A DNA stretch of 64,000 nucleotides from Rhodobacterales bacterium HKCCE3408 (GTDB taxonomy: Bacteria > Pseudomonadota > Alphaproteobacteria > Rhodobacterales > Rhodobacteraceae). The stretch covers positions 1 to 64,000 of the forward strand of contig WVSN01000009.1 of assembly GCA_015689705.1 (NCBI GenBank), written 5' to 3'. Made by a program: the position numbers and the translations under genes. Numbering within the stretch: the first letter of the stretch is position 1; the number at the start of each line of letters is the position of its first letter. The notes beneath the pieces were generated by a model. The model saw only the letters and a program-made list of their open reading frames with translations. It was not told the DNA's origin and did not search any database. Shown here piece by piece: positions 16,194 through 23,500 of this stretch.

Positions 16194-16595
16194 TCACTGA
16201 CACCAGAACTCCTCGCCGTCAGGGTAGTATCGGGCCAGCCCTTCGCCCACGAGGATGTCGGCAACATCCTCACCGTTGGAGCGGACGACGACTAGGACGC
16301 GCCCGTAACGGTCCTCCCCCCGTGCCTCGAGGGTAACTTCAGTTGTGTTGAGCAACTCCATGAAGCGGCGTGACGCCTCACTGGCAAGCTGCTGCTCGCG
16401 AGAACCGCCGCAAATGTTTGTCTGTGGCTCTGGAGTGTCGTAGCCGAAGGATCGGTACTTCACACCATCGAGCCAGAAGGTGTCACCGTCGACAACGCAA
16501 GTGATGCGCTGACCAGATCCGCACATATCAATCGCTGCCGCTGATGTTGCCATGCTAAGAATTGCGAACGGCAACACTGCGAGAAGTCTCTGCAT
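16194..16595 (-). CDS. Secreted thermonuclease-like protein (SNase fold)
   Basis: 133 aa from the ATG at 16595; an in-frame ATG at 16625 is possible, and the frame stays open to 16736 without family character. Residues 1-21 are a signal peptide (MQRLLAVLPFAILSMATSAA). The mature part is a compact SNase domain: CVVDGDTFWLDGVKYRSFGY (33-52) holds the calcium/active-site aspartate and arginine, DTPEP follows, and EDRYGR (94-99) holds the second catalytic arginine. Expected to cleave DNA and RNA in the periplasm or outside. It is the gene closest to the 3' end of tRNA-Glu. Confidence 0.83.
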   Translation of the reverse strand: MQRLLAVLPFAILSMATSAAAIDMCGSGQRITCVVDGDTFWLDGVKYRSFGYDTPEPQTNICGGSREQQLASEASRRFMELLNTTEVTLEARGEDRYGRVLVVVRSNGEDVADILVGEGLARYYPDGEEFWCQ

Positions 16596-16772
16596 CGACT
16601 CAATTCCGTCTCTTCTCGGCAACATAGCCAGACGTCCTAGTAGCGACAAAACCCCGTCCCAAGCTCCGGCGAGTAACGGAGCAGCCGTCGTCGCGGTGGG
16701 GGATGTACTGGGGGATGCGCCGAATGGTAAAGCCAATTTACCTTTTAATATCAGGAATTTGCAGGAATTTTT

Positions 16773-16847
16773 TGGCAGCCCGTAGGGGAATCGAACCCCT
16801 CTTTCCAGGTTGAAAACCTGGCGTCCTAACCGATAGACGAACGGGCC
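16773..16847 (-). tRNA. tRNA-Glu (anticodon TTC)
   Basis: Cloverleaf on the minus strand: acceptor GGCCCGT with ACGGGCT, D-arm beginning GTCT, anticodon stem CCAGG/CCTGG around loop TTTTCAA (anticodon TTC, plus-strand 16812-16814), T-arm GGGGTTCGATTCCCC, discriminator G and encoded CCA at 16773-16775. Its 3' end faces the accessory region 1-16.7 kb, a common integration point, although no duplicated tRNA end or integrase is visible in the window. Confidence 0.95.
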
Positions 16848-16906
16848 GCTCTTTGGCGTGGGCGGTGTTTAGATAATGCTCCGCGCCCGCGCAAGGGGGA
16901 ATCTGG

Positions 16907-18649
16907 TCACTGCGCGAAGGCCGCGTCGTCGAGCGTGAGCTGCACCCGCGTCTCGCCCCGGAAATGGTTCAGCTCGATCCGTCCGGCGAGGTGAACGAGC
17001 TGGCCATTGTGGGCTGACAGCGCGGCGCCTAGGGGGCCGTCGAAGGCGCGGAACGCGATGGCGTCGATGCGCGCGGCGCCGTCGGTCGCGGTGATCTTCA
17101 GGTGGCCCTGGCCGACCTCGCGGGCATGGGTGATGCGGCAGTCCGACAGCGCGAAGCGCGGGGCCGGGGCGCCCTGTCCGAAGGGGCCGGCGGCCTCGAG
17201 ACTCTCGACCAGGTCGGGCGTCGCGGCGGAGGGGGACAAAACCCCGTCGAGGCGCAGATCGCGCGGGCCGGCCTCTCCCGCGCCCTGCCGGGCCAGCAGC
17301 TCCGTCAGCCGCGCCATGGCCGGTTCGAGCTGGTCCCGCGTCAGGCTCAGCCCCGCGGCCATCCGGTGCCCGCCGCCCTTCTCGATCAGACCCTCCGCCA
17401 TCAGCTTCTGCACGCTCGCGCCGAGATCGATCCCGGCGACGGAGCGGCCCGAGCCCTTGCCCGCGTCGCCGTCGAAGCCGATCACGATGGACGGCCGGTT
17501 CAGCGCTTCCTTCAGGCGGGACGCGACGATGCCGACGACGCCGGGATGCCAGCCGTCGGCGGCGGCCCAGGCGAGCGCCGCGTCGGTTCCGCGCGCCTCG
17601 GCCGCTTCCATGGCGGCCAGTCGCACCGCTTCCTCGATCTCGCGCCGTTCGCCGTTCAGCCGGTCGAGTTCGGCGGCGAGGCGGGCGGCTTCGGCGGCGT
17701 CGACCGTCGACAGGCAGCGCGCGCCCAGGTCTGCCTGGCCGATCCGCCCGCCGGCATTCACGCGCGGGCCGAGCACGTAGCCGAGATGGTAACTGTCGGG
17801 CGCACGGTCGAGACCGGCGACGTCGCTCAGCGCCACGAGGCCGGGCCGCCCGCGCTGCGCCATGATCTTCAGGCCCTGCCGGACGAGCGCGCGATTGACC
17901 CCGGTCAGCGGCGCGACGTCGGCGACGGTGGCGAGCGCCACGAGATCGAGCATCCCCATCAGGTCCGGCCCGCGGCGGCCACTCTCCTTCAGCCGGCGGT
18001 TCACCTCGACAAGCGTCAGGAACACGACGGCCGCGGCGCAGAGATGCCCCTGGCCGGACGTGTCGTCGGGCCGGTTGGGGTTCACGACGCCAACGCAGTC
18101 GGGCAGCTCGGCCCCGGCGAGGTGGTGATCGAGCACGACGACATCCGCGCCCTCAGCCGCCGCGATCGGCCCGTGCGACAGCGTTCCGCAATCGACGCAG
18201 ACGATCAGGTCATGGTCGCGGGCGAGCGCCGCCATCGCCTCGTCGTTCGGGCCGTAGCCCTCGTCGATCCGGTCGGGCACGTAGAGCGTGATCTTCCGGC
18301 CCATCGTCCGGAACCAGTCGATCAGAAGCGCGGCGGAGGCGCCGCCATCGACATCGTAATCGGCGAAGACCGCGATCCGCTCTGACCGGTCGAGCGCCTG
18401 CAGGAGACGCTCGGCGACCGGTCCCATGTCCTTGAGCGTCATCGGGTCGGGCAGGAGATCCCGCAGGGTCGGCGCGAGATAGGCGGACGCGGCCTCGGGC
18501 GCGACGCCCTGCCGGGCGAGAACCTGCGCCACGGCGGGCGGCAGCGCGGCCTGCTGCACGAGCGCGGCGGCCATGCGCTCGGTCTCGAGGTCCGGGCCGG
18601 TCCAGCGGCGGCCGGTCAGGCTGCTTTCGACGCCCAGAAAGGCGGTCAT
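16907..18649 (-). CDS. recJ: Single-strand DNA 5'-exonuclease RecJ
   Basis: 580 aa, normal length. The DHH phosphoesterase core is clear: [16 protein letters not shown] (motif I), LIVCVDCGT (motif II), and [14 protein letters not shown] (motif III, the DHH signature), followed by the DHHA1 domain with GKGSGRS and [10 protein letters not shown] and a C-terminal OB-type domain. RecJ digests ssDNA 5' to 3' in recombination and base-excision repair. Its ATG overlaps the stop of the upstream cysteine hydrolase (18646-18649), so recJ is last in a unit glpX-hydrolase-recJ. Confidence 0.97.
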   Translation of the reverse strand: MTAFLGVESSLTGRRWTGPDLETERMAAALVQQAALPPAVAQVLARQGVAPEAASAYLAPTLRDLLPDPMTLKDMGPVAERLLQALDRSERIAVFADYDVDGGASAALLIDWFRTMGRKITLYVPDRIDEGYGPNDEAMAALARDHDLIVCVDCGTLSHGPIAAAEGADVVVLDHHLAGAELPDCVGVVNPNRPDDTSGQGHLCAAAVVFLTLVEVNRRLKESGRRGPDLMGMLDLVALATVADVAPLTGVNRALVRQGLKIMAQRGRPGLVALSDVAGLDRAPDSYHLGYVLGPRVNAGGRIGQADLGARCLSTVDAAEAARLAAELDRLNGERREIEEAVRLAAMEAAEARGTDAALAWAAADGWHPGVVGIVASRLKEALNRPSIVIGFDGDAGKGSGRSVAGIDLGASVQKLMAEGLIEKGGGHRMAAGLSLTRDQLEPAMARLTELLARQGAGEAGPRDLRLDGVLSPSAATPDLVESLEAAGPFGQGAPAPRFALSDCRITHAREVGQGHLKITATDGAARIDAIAFRAFDGPLGAALSAHNGQLVHLAGRIELNHFRGETRVQLTLDDAAFAQ

Positions 18650-19212
18650 GCCGGGACCGAGGCGAGAATCTCGGCGGTTCCGCGGGCCGTGACGAATTCC
18701 CCGTGCAGGTGGCTGACGGCGCTGTCATGGATCGCCTGCGGCGTCATCGGCGCCGCGCCGGACCAGCCGCTATCGGCATTCGCCGCGAAGGCGGCGCAGG
18801 CATCGTGGGCGAGCGTGACGCGGAAGCCGAGATTGGCGGCCATGCGCGCGGTGGTCGACACGCAATGCGGCGTGGTCAGGCCGCAGATGACAAGATCGGT
18901 CACCTGCGTGGTGCGCAGATGCGCCTCGAGCCCTGTGCCGATGAAGGCGGAATTGACCGATTTCTCGAAGACCGGCTCGCCGGCGTCCGGCGCGACCTCG
19001 GGCTTGAAGGCTGAGCCGGGCCCGGGGCCGAGCGGGCTGCCCGGTTCGACCGAGACATGGCGGATATGGACGACCGGCCGGCCGTGCGCGCGCCAGGCCC
19101 GCAGCAGCTCGCCCGCCCGCATCTCGGCCTCCGGGTTGTTCCGCGCGCCCCATCGGGCGTCGTCGAACCCGGCCTGAATGTCGATCAGGATCAGCGCCGG
19201 TTCAGCGCTCAT
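18646..19212 (-). CDS. Cysteine hydrolase (isochorismatase family)
   Basis: 188 aa. The catalytic triad of the family is visible: D in [14 protein letters not shown] in [10 protein letters not shown], and C in [19 protein letters not shown]. Such enzymes hydrolyse amides or vinyl ethers (nicotinamidase, ureidomalonate- or isochorismate-like substrates); nothing here tells the substrate. It overlaps glpX by 11 nt at its start and recJ by 4 nt at its end, so all three are co-translated. Confidence 0.88.
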   Translation of the reverse strand: MSAEPALILIDIQAGFDDARWGARNNPEAEMRAGELLRAWRAHGRPVVHIRHVSVEPGSPLGPGPGSAFKPEVAPDAGEPVFEKSVNSAFIGTGLEAHLRTTQVTDLVICGLTTPHCVSTTARMAANLGFRVTLAHDACAAFAANADSGWSGAAPMTPQAIHDSAVSHLHGEFVTARGTAEILASVPA

Positions 19213-20185
19213 GCCCCGGCGACCGTTCGATCGGGTTGCGATAGGACATCCGCCGGACCGAGCCGGTTTTCGACCGCATCAGGATCGTCTCGGCGGTCAG
19301 GAAGCCCGGTTCCCGCTTGATGCCGGCGAGGATCGAGCCGTCCGTCACACCGGTCGCGGCGAAGATCACGTCGGCCGTCACCATGTCGTCGCGGGTATAG
19401 ACCCGGTCGAGGTTCTTGATCCCGGCCTTCTTGGCGCGGCCCTTCTCGTCGTCGTTGCGGAACAGGAGCTTGCCGAACATCTGTCCGCCCATGCATTTCA
19501 GCGCAGCGGCGGCCAGAACGCCCTCGGGCGCCCCGCCGGCGCCCATGTACATGTCGATGCCGGTCGAGGGCTCGGCGCAGTGGATCACCCCGGCCACGTC
19601 CCCGTCGGTGATGAGCCGGATGGCGCAGTCGGTCGAGCGCAACTCGGCGATCATGTCCTGGTGGCGCGGCCGGTCGAGCACGCAGACGGTGATGTCCTGG
19701 GTCGAGCAGCCCTTGGCGGCGGCCAGCGCCGAGACGCGTTCGGCCGGGCTCATGTCCATCGTCACCACGCCGCGGCGCAGGCCGGGGCCGATGGCGAGTT
19801 TTTCCATGTAGACATCCGGTGCGTGCAGCAGCGTGCCGCGCGGCGCCATGGCGATCACGGTCAGCGCGTTCGGCATGTCCTTCGCGGTCAGCGTCGTGCC
19901 CTCGAGCGGGTCGAGCGCGATGTCCACCTCGGGGCCTTTGCCGTTGCCGACCTCCTCGCCGATATAGAGCATCGGCGCCTCGTCGCGCTCGCCCTCGCCG
20001 ATGACGACGGTGCCCTTGATGTCGAGCAGGTTGAGCTGATCGCGCATAGCGTTGACGGCGGCCTGGTCAGCGGCCTTCTCGTCGCCACGGCCGATCAGGC
20101 GGGCGGAGGCCAGCGCCGCTGCTTCGGAGACCCGGGCAAGCCCGAGCGAAAGCATGCGGTCGCTGAAACCGGTCGGTTCGGTCAT
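19202..20185 (-). CDS. glpX: Class II fructose-1,6-bisphosphatase
   Basis: 327 aa from the ATG at 20185; the open frame to 20308 is proline/arginine-rich read-through. GlpX motifs visible: [13 protein letters not shown] near the start, [16 protein letters not shown] with the metal-binding glutamates, [11 protein letters not shown] (substrate/metal-binding D-x-L-E-G-T), and [20 protein letters not shown]. It removes the 1-phosphate of fructose-1,6-bisphosphate in gluconeogenesis. In many Rhodobacteraceae it lies between hom and recJ, as here, although a sorted-protein gene now separates it from hom. Confidence 0.96.
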   Translation of the reverse strand: MTEPTGFSDRMLSLGLARVSEAAALASARLIGRGDEKAADQAAVNAMRDQLNLLDIKGTVVIGEGERDEAPMLYIGEEVGNGKGPEVDIALDPLEGTTLTAKDMPNALTVIAMAPRGTLLHAPDVYMEKLAIGPGLRRGVVTMDMSPAERVSALAAAKGCSTQDITVCVLDRPRHQDMIAELRSTDCAIRLITDGDVAGVIHCAEPSTGIDMYMGAGGAPEGVLAAAALKCMGGQMFGKLLFRNDDEKGRAKKAGIKNLDRVYTRDDMVTADVIFAATGVTDGSILAGIKREPGFLTAETILMRSKTGSVRRMSYRNPIERSPGHER

Positions 20186-20270
20186 GTGGGCGGTCCCTCG
20201 GGATTGGCTTCCTCGGGGCCTCTGGTAGCCGCTCACCCCCGGCGGAGCAAGCGCCGTCCGGCCGGCGGCG

Positions 20271-20897
20271 TCAGACCTTTCGGCGGCGGAAGAACGCCAG
20301 ACCGCCAAGCGCGGCAGCCAGAAGCGGCAGTCCGGCGGGCACCGGCACGGCGGCCACGGTGATCGAGTTCAGGCGGAAGATGTCGTTGTTCTGCAGGCCG
20401 CCGAAGGCGAAGAACCGCCCGTTATCGGAGACCGACAGGATCCCGGTGCGGCCGGCCATGACCTCGATCGGCAGGAAACCGGCGGCGAAATCGCCCGGCG
20501 GCACGGCGTCGAGCGCGGCGTAGACCACGTCGTCGACGCTGTCGACATTGCTGAAGGTCGCGCCGAGCAGGCGCACGGTGCGGTCGAACAGGAAGAAGAT
20601 GACGTTGTTGCCGCCGAGCCCGTCGATATCGGGGCTGGTGTCGTCGGTGTCGAGCACGCCGAGCCCGGTGCCGCCCGCGGTGTCGAGCATCGCCGAGGCG
20701 TCGTTGAACAGGCGGTAGTCGCCCGACTGGCGGCGCGAAAGGTTATCCGCATCGATCAGGAAATTCGCGCCCGCGGCGCTTCCCGAGAAGGTGGCGGCGG
20801 GGCCGGAATACCCGGTCAGGTCGATGGTGACGGGGGCGGCCGAAGCGGCGCCGGTCAGAAGCGCGGCGAAGGCGAGGGCAAGCTTGAATGTCTTCAT
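20271..20897 (-). CDS. VPLPA-CTERM-type exosortase-sorted protein
   Basis: 208 aa. Residues 1-20 form a signal peptide (KLALAFAALLTGAASAA). The mature part is a beta-rich, Asp/Gly-rich domain with DTDDTSPDIDGLGGNNVIFF. The C-terminus is the sorting signal: AAVPVPAGLPLLAAALGGLA followed by FFRRRKV, that is, a VPxPA motif, one membrane helix and an Arg-rich tail. Such tails are cut by an exosortase in the envelope and the protein delivered to the surface or matrix. No exosortase is in the window. It sits between hom and glpX, both on the same strand, with its own upstream region of 148 nt. Confidence 0.88.
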   Translation of the reverse strand: MKTFKLALAFAALLTGAASAAPVTIDLTGYSGPAATFSGSAAGANFLIDADNLSRRQSGDYRLFNDASAMLDTAGGTGLGVLDTDDTSPDIDGLGGNNVIFFLFDRTVRLLGATFSNVDSVDDVVYAALDAVPPGDFAAGFLPIEVMAGRTGILSVSDNGRFFAFGGLQNNDIFRLNSITVAAVPVPAGLPLLAAALGGLAFFRRRKV

Positions 20898-21045
20898 GGC
20901 GAATGTCCGAAACTGGTTAACACGCGACAGAATGGACGAGCCGTTGTCGCGGCCTGCCCAACATTTACCATAATTTCGCCATTCGCCTCAGTAAATCGCC
21001 AAAACCGCACCGGGCTGGAAACAAAGCGTTTTCCGTCTCGTCGGT

Positions 21046-22332
21046 TCAGACTTCCTCGATCCGCAGCGCGACGGGCGCGCCGGTGACCACGCCGGTTCGC
21101 GGCAGCTGGCCCAGTGCCGCGTCCAGATCGGCGCGCGCAGTCTTGTGCGTCACGATCAGGACCGGGGCGTTGTCGCCGGGGTGATCGTACTGGCGCATCC
21201 GGTCGATCGATACGCCGTTATCGCCGAGGATCGTCGCGACCTTGGCGAGCGCGCCGGGTTTGTCGGTAAGCTCCATGCGCAAGTAATAGGCCGAGGGCGC
21301 GCCGGCATTGGCGCGGGTCGGGCTGGCCAGCGTGGTGGCGGGCTGGCCGAAGGTCGGCAGGCGCAGGCCGCGGGCGATGTCGCAGATATCCGACAGGACG
21401 GCCGAGGCGGTCGGGCCTTCGCCCGCGCCCGCGCCACGCAGGACGATCTGCCCGACGCTGTCGCCTTCCAGCACGACCATGTTGGTGCCGCCGGTCAGCT
21501 GGCCGAGCGGCGAAGCCGACGGGACGAGGCAGGGCGACATGCGGGTTTCGAGCCCGCGGCCGGTCGATTGCGCGACGCCCAGAAGCTTGATCCGGTAGCC
21601 CATGTCGTCCGCCCGGCGGATGTCCTCGATGGTGATCGAGCCGATACCCTCGAGCTGGATCGCGTCGAAATCGACCTTCGTGCCGAAGGCGATGGCGGCG
21701 AGGATGGCGAGTTTGTGGGCCGCGTCGATGCCGCCGACATCGAGGTTCGGATCGGCCTCGAGATAACCCAGGCCGTCAGCCTCGGCGAAGGCCTCCTCGT
21801 AGGTCAGGCCAGCATCGCCCATGCGCGTCAGGATGTAGTTGCAGGTGCCGTTCATCACGCCCATGACGCGGCTGATCCCGTTGCCGGCAAGGCCTTCGGT
21901 CAGCGCCTTGATGACCGGGATGCCGCCCGCGACGGCGGCTTCGTAGCGGAGCGCGACGCCCTTGGCTTCGGCGGCTTCGGCCAGCTCCTGGCCGTGCAGG
22001 GCAAGCATGGCCTTGTTCGCGGTCACCACGTCCTTGCCGGCCGCGATCGCGGCCTCGGTCGAGGCCTTGGCGGGACCGGCATCGCCGCCCATTAGCTCGA
22101 CATAGACGTCGATATCGGGGCGGCGGGCGAGTGCGACGGGGTCTTCTTCCCAGGCGTATTTCGACAGGTTCACGCCGCGGTCCTTGTCGCGGGTGCGGGC
22201 GGAGACGGCGGTGATCTCGACCCGGCGGCCGGTGCGCGCGGAGATCAGCTGCGACTGGCGCTGGACGATCTTCACGACGCCGGCGCCGACAGTGCCGAGC
22301 CCGGCGATCCCGAGGCGGAGCGGTTCGGTCAT
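21046..22332 (-). CDS. hom: Homoserine dehydrogenase
   Basis: 428 aa, usual length for the monofunctional enzyme. Order of domains: NAD(P)-binding (LGIAGLGTVGAGVVKIVQRQ), catalytic domain with GGIPVIKALTEGLAGN and GVMNGTCNYILTRM plus DGLGYLEADPNLDVGG containing the catalytic region, and a C-terminal ACT domain (YYLRMELTDKPGALAKVATI, from about 345). It reduces aspartate semialdehyde to homoserine for threonine and methionine synthesis; the ACT domain gives threonine feedback in the family. Confidence 0.97.
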   Translation of the reverse strand: MTEPLRLGIAGLGTVGAGVVKIVQRQSQLISARTGRRVEITAVSARTRDKDRGVNLSKYAWEEDPVALARRPDIDVYVELMGGDAGPAKASTEAAIAAGKDVVTANKAMLALHGQELAEAAEAKGVALRYEAAVAGGIPVIKALTEGLAGNGISRVMGVMNGTCNYILTRMGDAGLTYEEAFAEADGLGYLEADPNLDVGGIDAAHKLAILAAIAFGTKVDFDAIQLEGIGSITIEDIRRADDMGYRIKLLGVAQSTGRGLETRMSPCLVPSASPLGQLTGGTNMVVLEGDSVGQIVLRGAGAGEGPTASAVLSDICDIARGLRLPTFGQPATTLASPTRANAGAPSAYYLRMELTDKPGALAKVATILGDNGVSIDRMRQYDHPGDNAPVLIVTHKTARADLDAALGQLPRTGVVTGAPVALRIEEV

Positions 22333-22409
22333 GTGGGTCGGTCCTCCTGCGGGCAGCGTGACGCGACGGTGTTACCGGCAGAGCGGGCGGGGTGCAATCG
22401 GCGGTCGGG

Positions 22410-22661
22410 TCAGAGCGGCATGGCGCGCAGTTCGGCCGCGCGGCGGCGCAGGTCCGCGGCACGCCATTCGAGGCTGCGGCCGGCGGCGGCAGCCTGGTCG
22501 GGCAGGAGCGATCCGGCCTCGTCGAAGACGGGTCCGAGCGGCACAAGCTCGGGATAATCCGCGGCGCGGGCGGTTGCGCTGATACGCGATTCGAGCTCCG
22601 GGGAAGGATAGGTGCAGGAGGTTACTGCTAGGTAAAGGACTGGGAGCAGGGCGCGGCGCAT
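22410..22661 (-). CDS. Small lipoprotein
   Basis: 83 aa from the ATG at 22661. The N-terminus RRALLPVLYLAVTSCTYPSP is a lipoprotein signal with lipobox VTSC, so cysteine should be lipidated and the protein anchored in the envelope. The mature part is polar and helical, rich in Ala, Arg and Glu, with two blocks resembling a short coiled coil. No family recognised. Divergent from the TetR-type gene, 76 nt away. Confidence 0.7.
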   Translation of the reverse strand: MRRALLPVLYLAVTSCTYPSPELESRISATARAADYPELVPLGPVFDEAGSLLPDQAAAAGRSLEWRAADLRRRAAELRAMPL

Positions 22662-22708
22662 GGAGCTTCGGTAGCGGATCGGCGGGCACCGGTCCATAGC
22701 GGTTGAAT

Positions 22709-22722
22709 TGAACGGGTGTTCA
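22709..22722 (+). promoter_or_regulatory. Candidate TetR operator
   Basis: TGAACGGGTGTTCA: perfect 5-bp inverted repeat TGAAC/GTTCA with a 4-nt centre, 16 nt before the TetR-type start codon and between it and the divergent lipoprotein gene. Size, symmetry and position suit autoregulation by the adjacent regulator. Confidence 0.5.
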
Positions 22723-22737
22723 GATAATCTGCCGGTC

Positions 22738-23328
22738 ATGGCGCGCACGCAGGGATCCCATGCCGAGACGACCGGCCCGCGGGTGCGGGCGGCCGCGCTG
22801 AAACTGTTCGCGCGGCATGGCTACGCCGCCGTCTCGATGCGCCAGATCGCGGCCGAAGTCGGCGTGCAGGCCGGGGCGCTCTACCTCTACACGCCGGACA
22901 AGCAGACGCTGCTGTTCGAGCTGATGCGCGGCCATATGGAGGACCTGCTGGCCGACTGGACGCCGGTCGGCGGCAGCCCGGTCGCGGAGCTGGAAACCTT
23001 CGCCAGACACCATATCCGCTACCATCTCGACCGCCCCGACCTCGTCTTCATCGCCTATATGGAACTGCGCAATCTGGACCCCGAGAACTTCAGCGTGATC
23101 GAGGAATTGCGGCGCGCCTACGAGAACCGGCTGGAGGGTATCCTGCGGGCGGGGGTGGAGCGCGGGCACTTCGCCGTGCCGGACACCAAGCTGGCGACGC
23201 TGGCGATCATCGCGATGCTGACCGGCGTGACGACCTGGTACCGCGAGGGTGGGCGTCTGAGCCGCGAAAAGGTCGGCGATATCTACTGGGACATGGTGCG
23301 CAAGGCGGTGCGCGCGGGCCACGCGTGA
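22738..23328 (+). CDS. TetR-family transcriptional regulator
   Basis: 196 aa from the ATG at 22738. The N-terminal helix-turn-helix is RVRAAALKLFARHGYAAVSM followed by RQIAAEVGVQAGALYLYTPD, a textbook TetR motif; the helical C-terminal domain (from about 65) is the ligand-binding part with FIAYMELRNLDPENF. The ligand is unknown; related regulators often control fatty-acid or acyl-CoA metabolism. The palindrome at 22709-22722 is a likely self-operator, and the lipoprotein gene divergent from it a likely target. Confidence 0.9.
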   Translation: MARTQGSHAETTGPRVRAAALKLFARHGYAAVSMRQIAAEVGVQAGALYLYTPDKQTLLFELMRGHMEDLLADWTPVGGSPVAELETFARHHIRYHLDRPDLVFIAYMELRNLDPENFSVIEELRRAYENRLEGILRAGVERGHFAVPDTKLATLAIIAMLTGVTTWYREGGRLSREKVGDIYWDMVRKAVRAGHA

Positions 23329-23330
23329 CC

Positions 23331-23486
23331 GGGCGGTTAACCGTCCGGCCAAGGGGTTAACGCCCCTGAACCTGCCCGAAACCGCGGAATCGGGGCATGA
23401 TGGCGCCGGTATGCCTGACGGTATGCCTGTCCATACATCCGCGACCGGCGCACATGAGAGCGCCGTTCGGTGGTTAACCGTGCGCA
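23331..23486. repeat. 155-bp intergenic element, copy A
   Basis: Matches 41611-41766 at a constant offset of 18280 without any gap. Conserved blocks: TTAAC at 23337, 23357 and 23474; CGGGGCATGATG from 23391; then 23 identical bases 23406-23428 containing the direct repeat GGTATGCC-TGAC-GGTATGCC; CCATACAT; CGCACAT; and GTGGTTAAC. It lies between the convergent ends of the TetR and hydrolase genes, so it is not a promoter of either. Confidence 0.75.
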
Positions 23487-23500
23487 GGCGCGAGGCGCCG

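Noticed and set aside
17102-18385. 427-codon plus-strand frame opposite recJ
   Set aside because: Rich in Arg, Gly, His and Ala with no domain; antisense shadow of recJ, whose DHH motifs are unmistakable.
23337-23361. Paired TTAAC words as CtrA-binding sites
   Set aside because: CtrA sites need TTAA-N7-TTAA; here 15 nt separate the words in both copies of the element.
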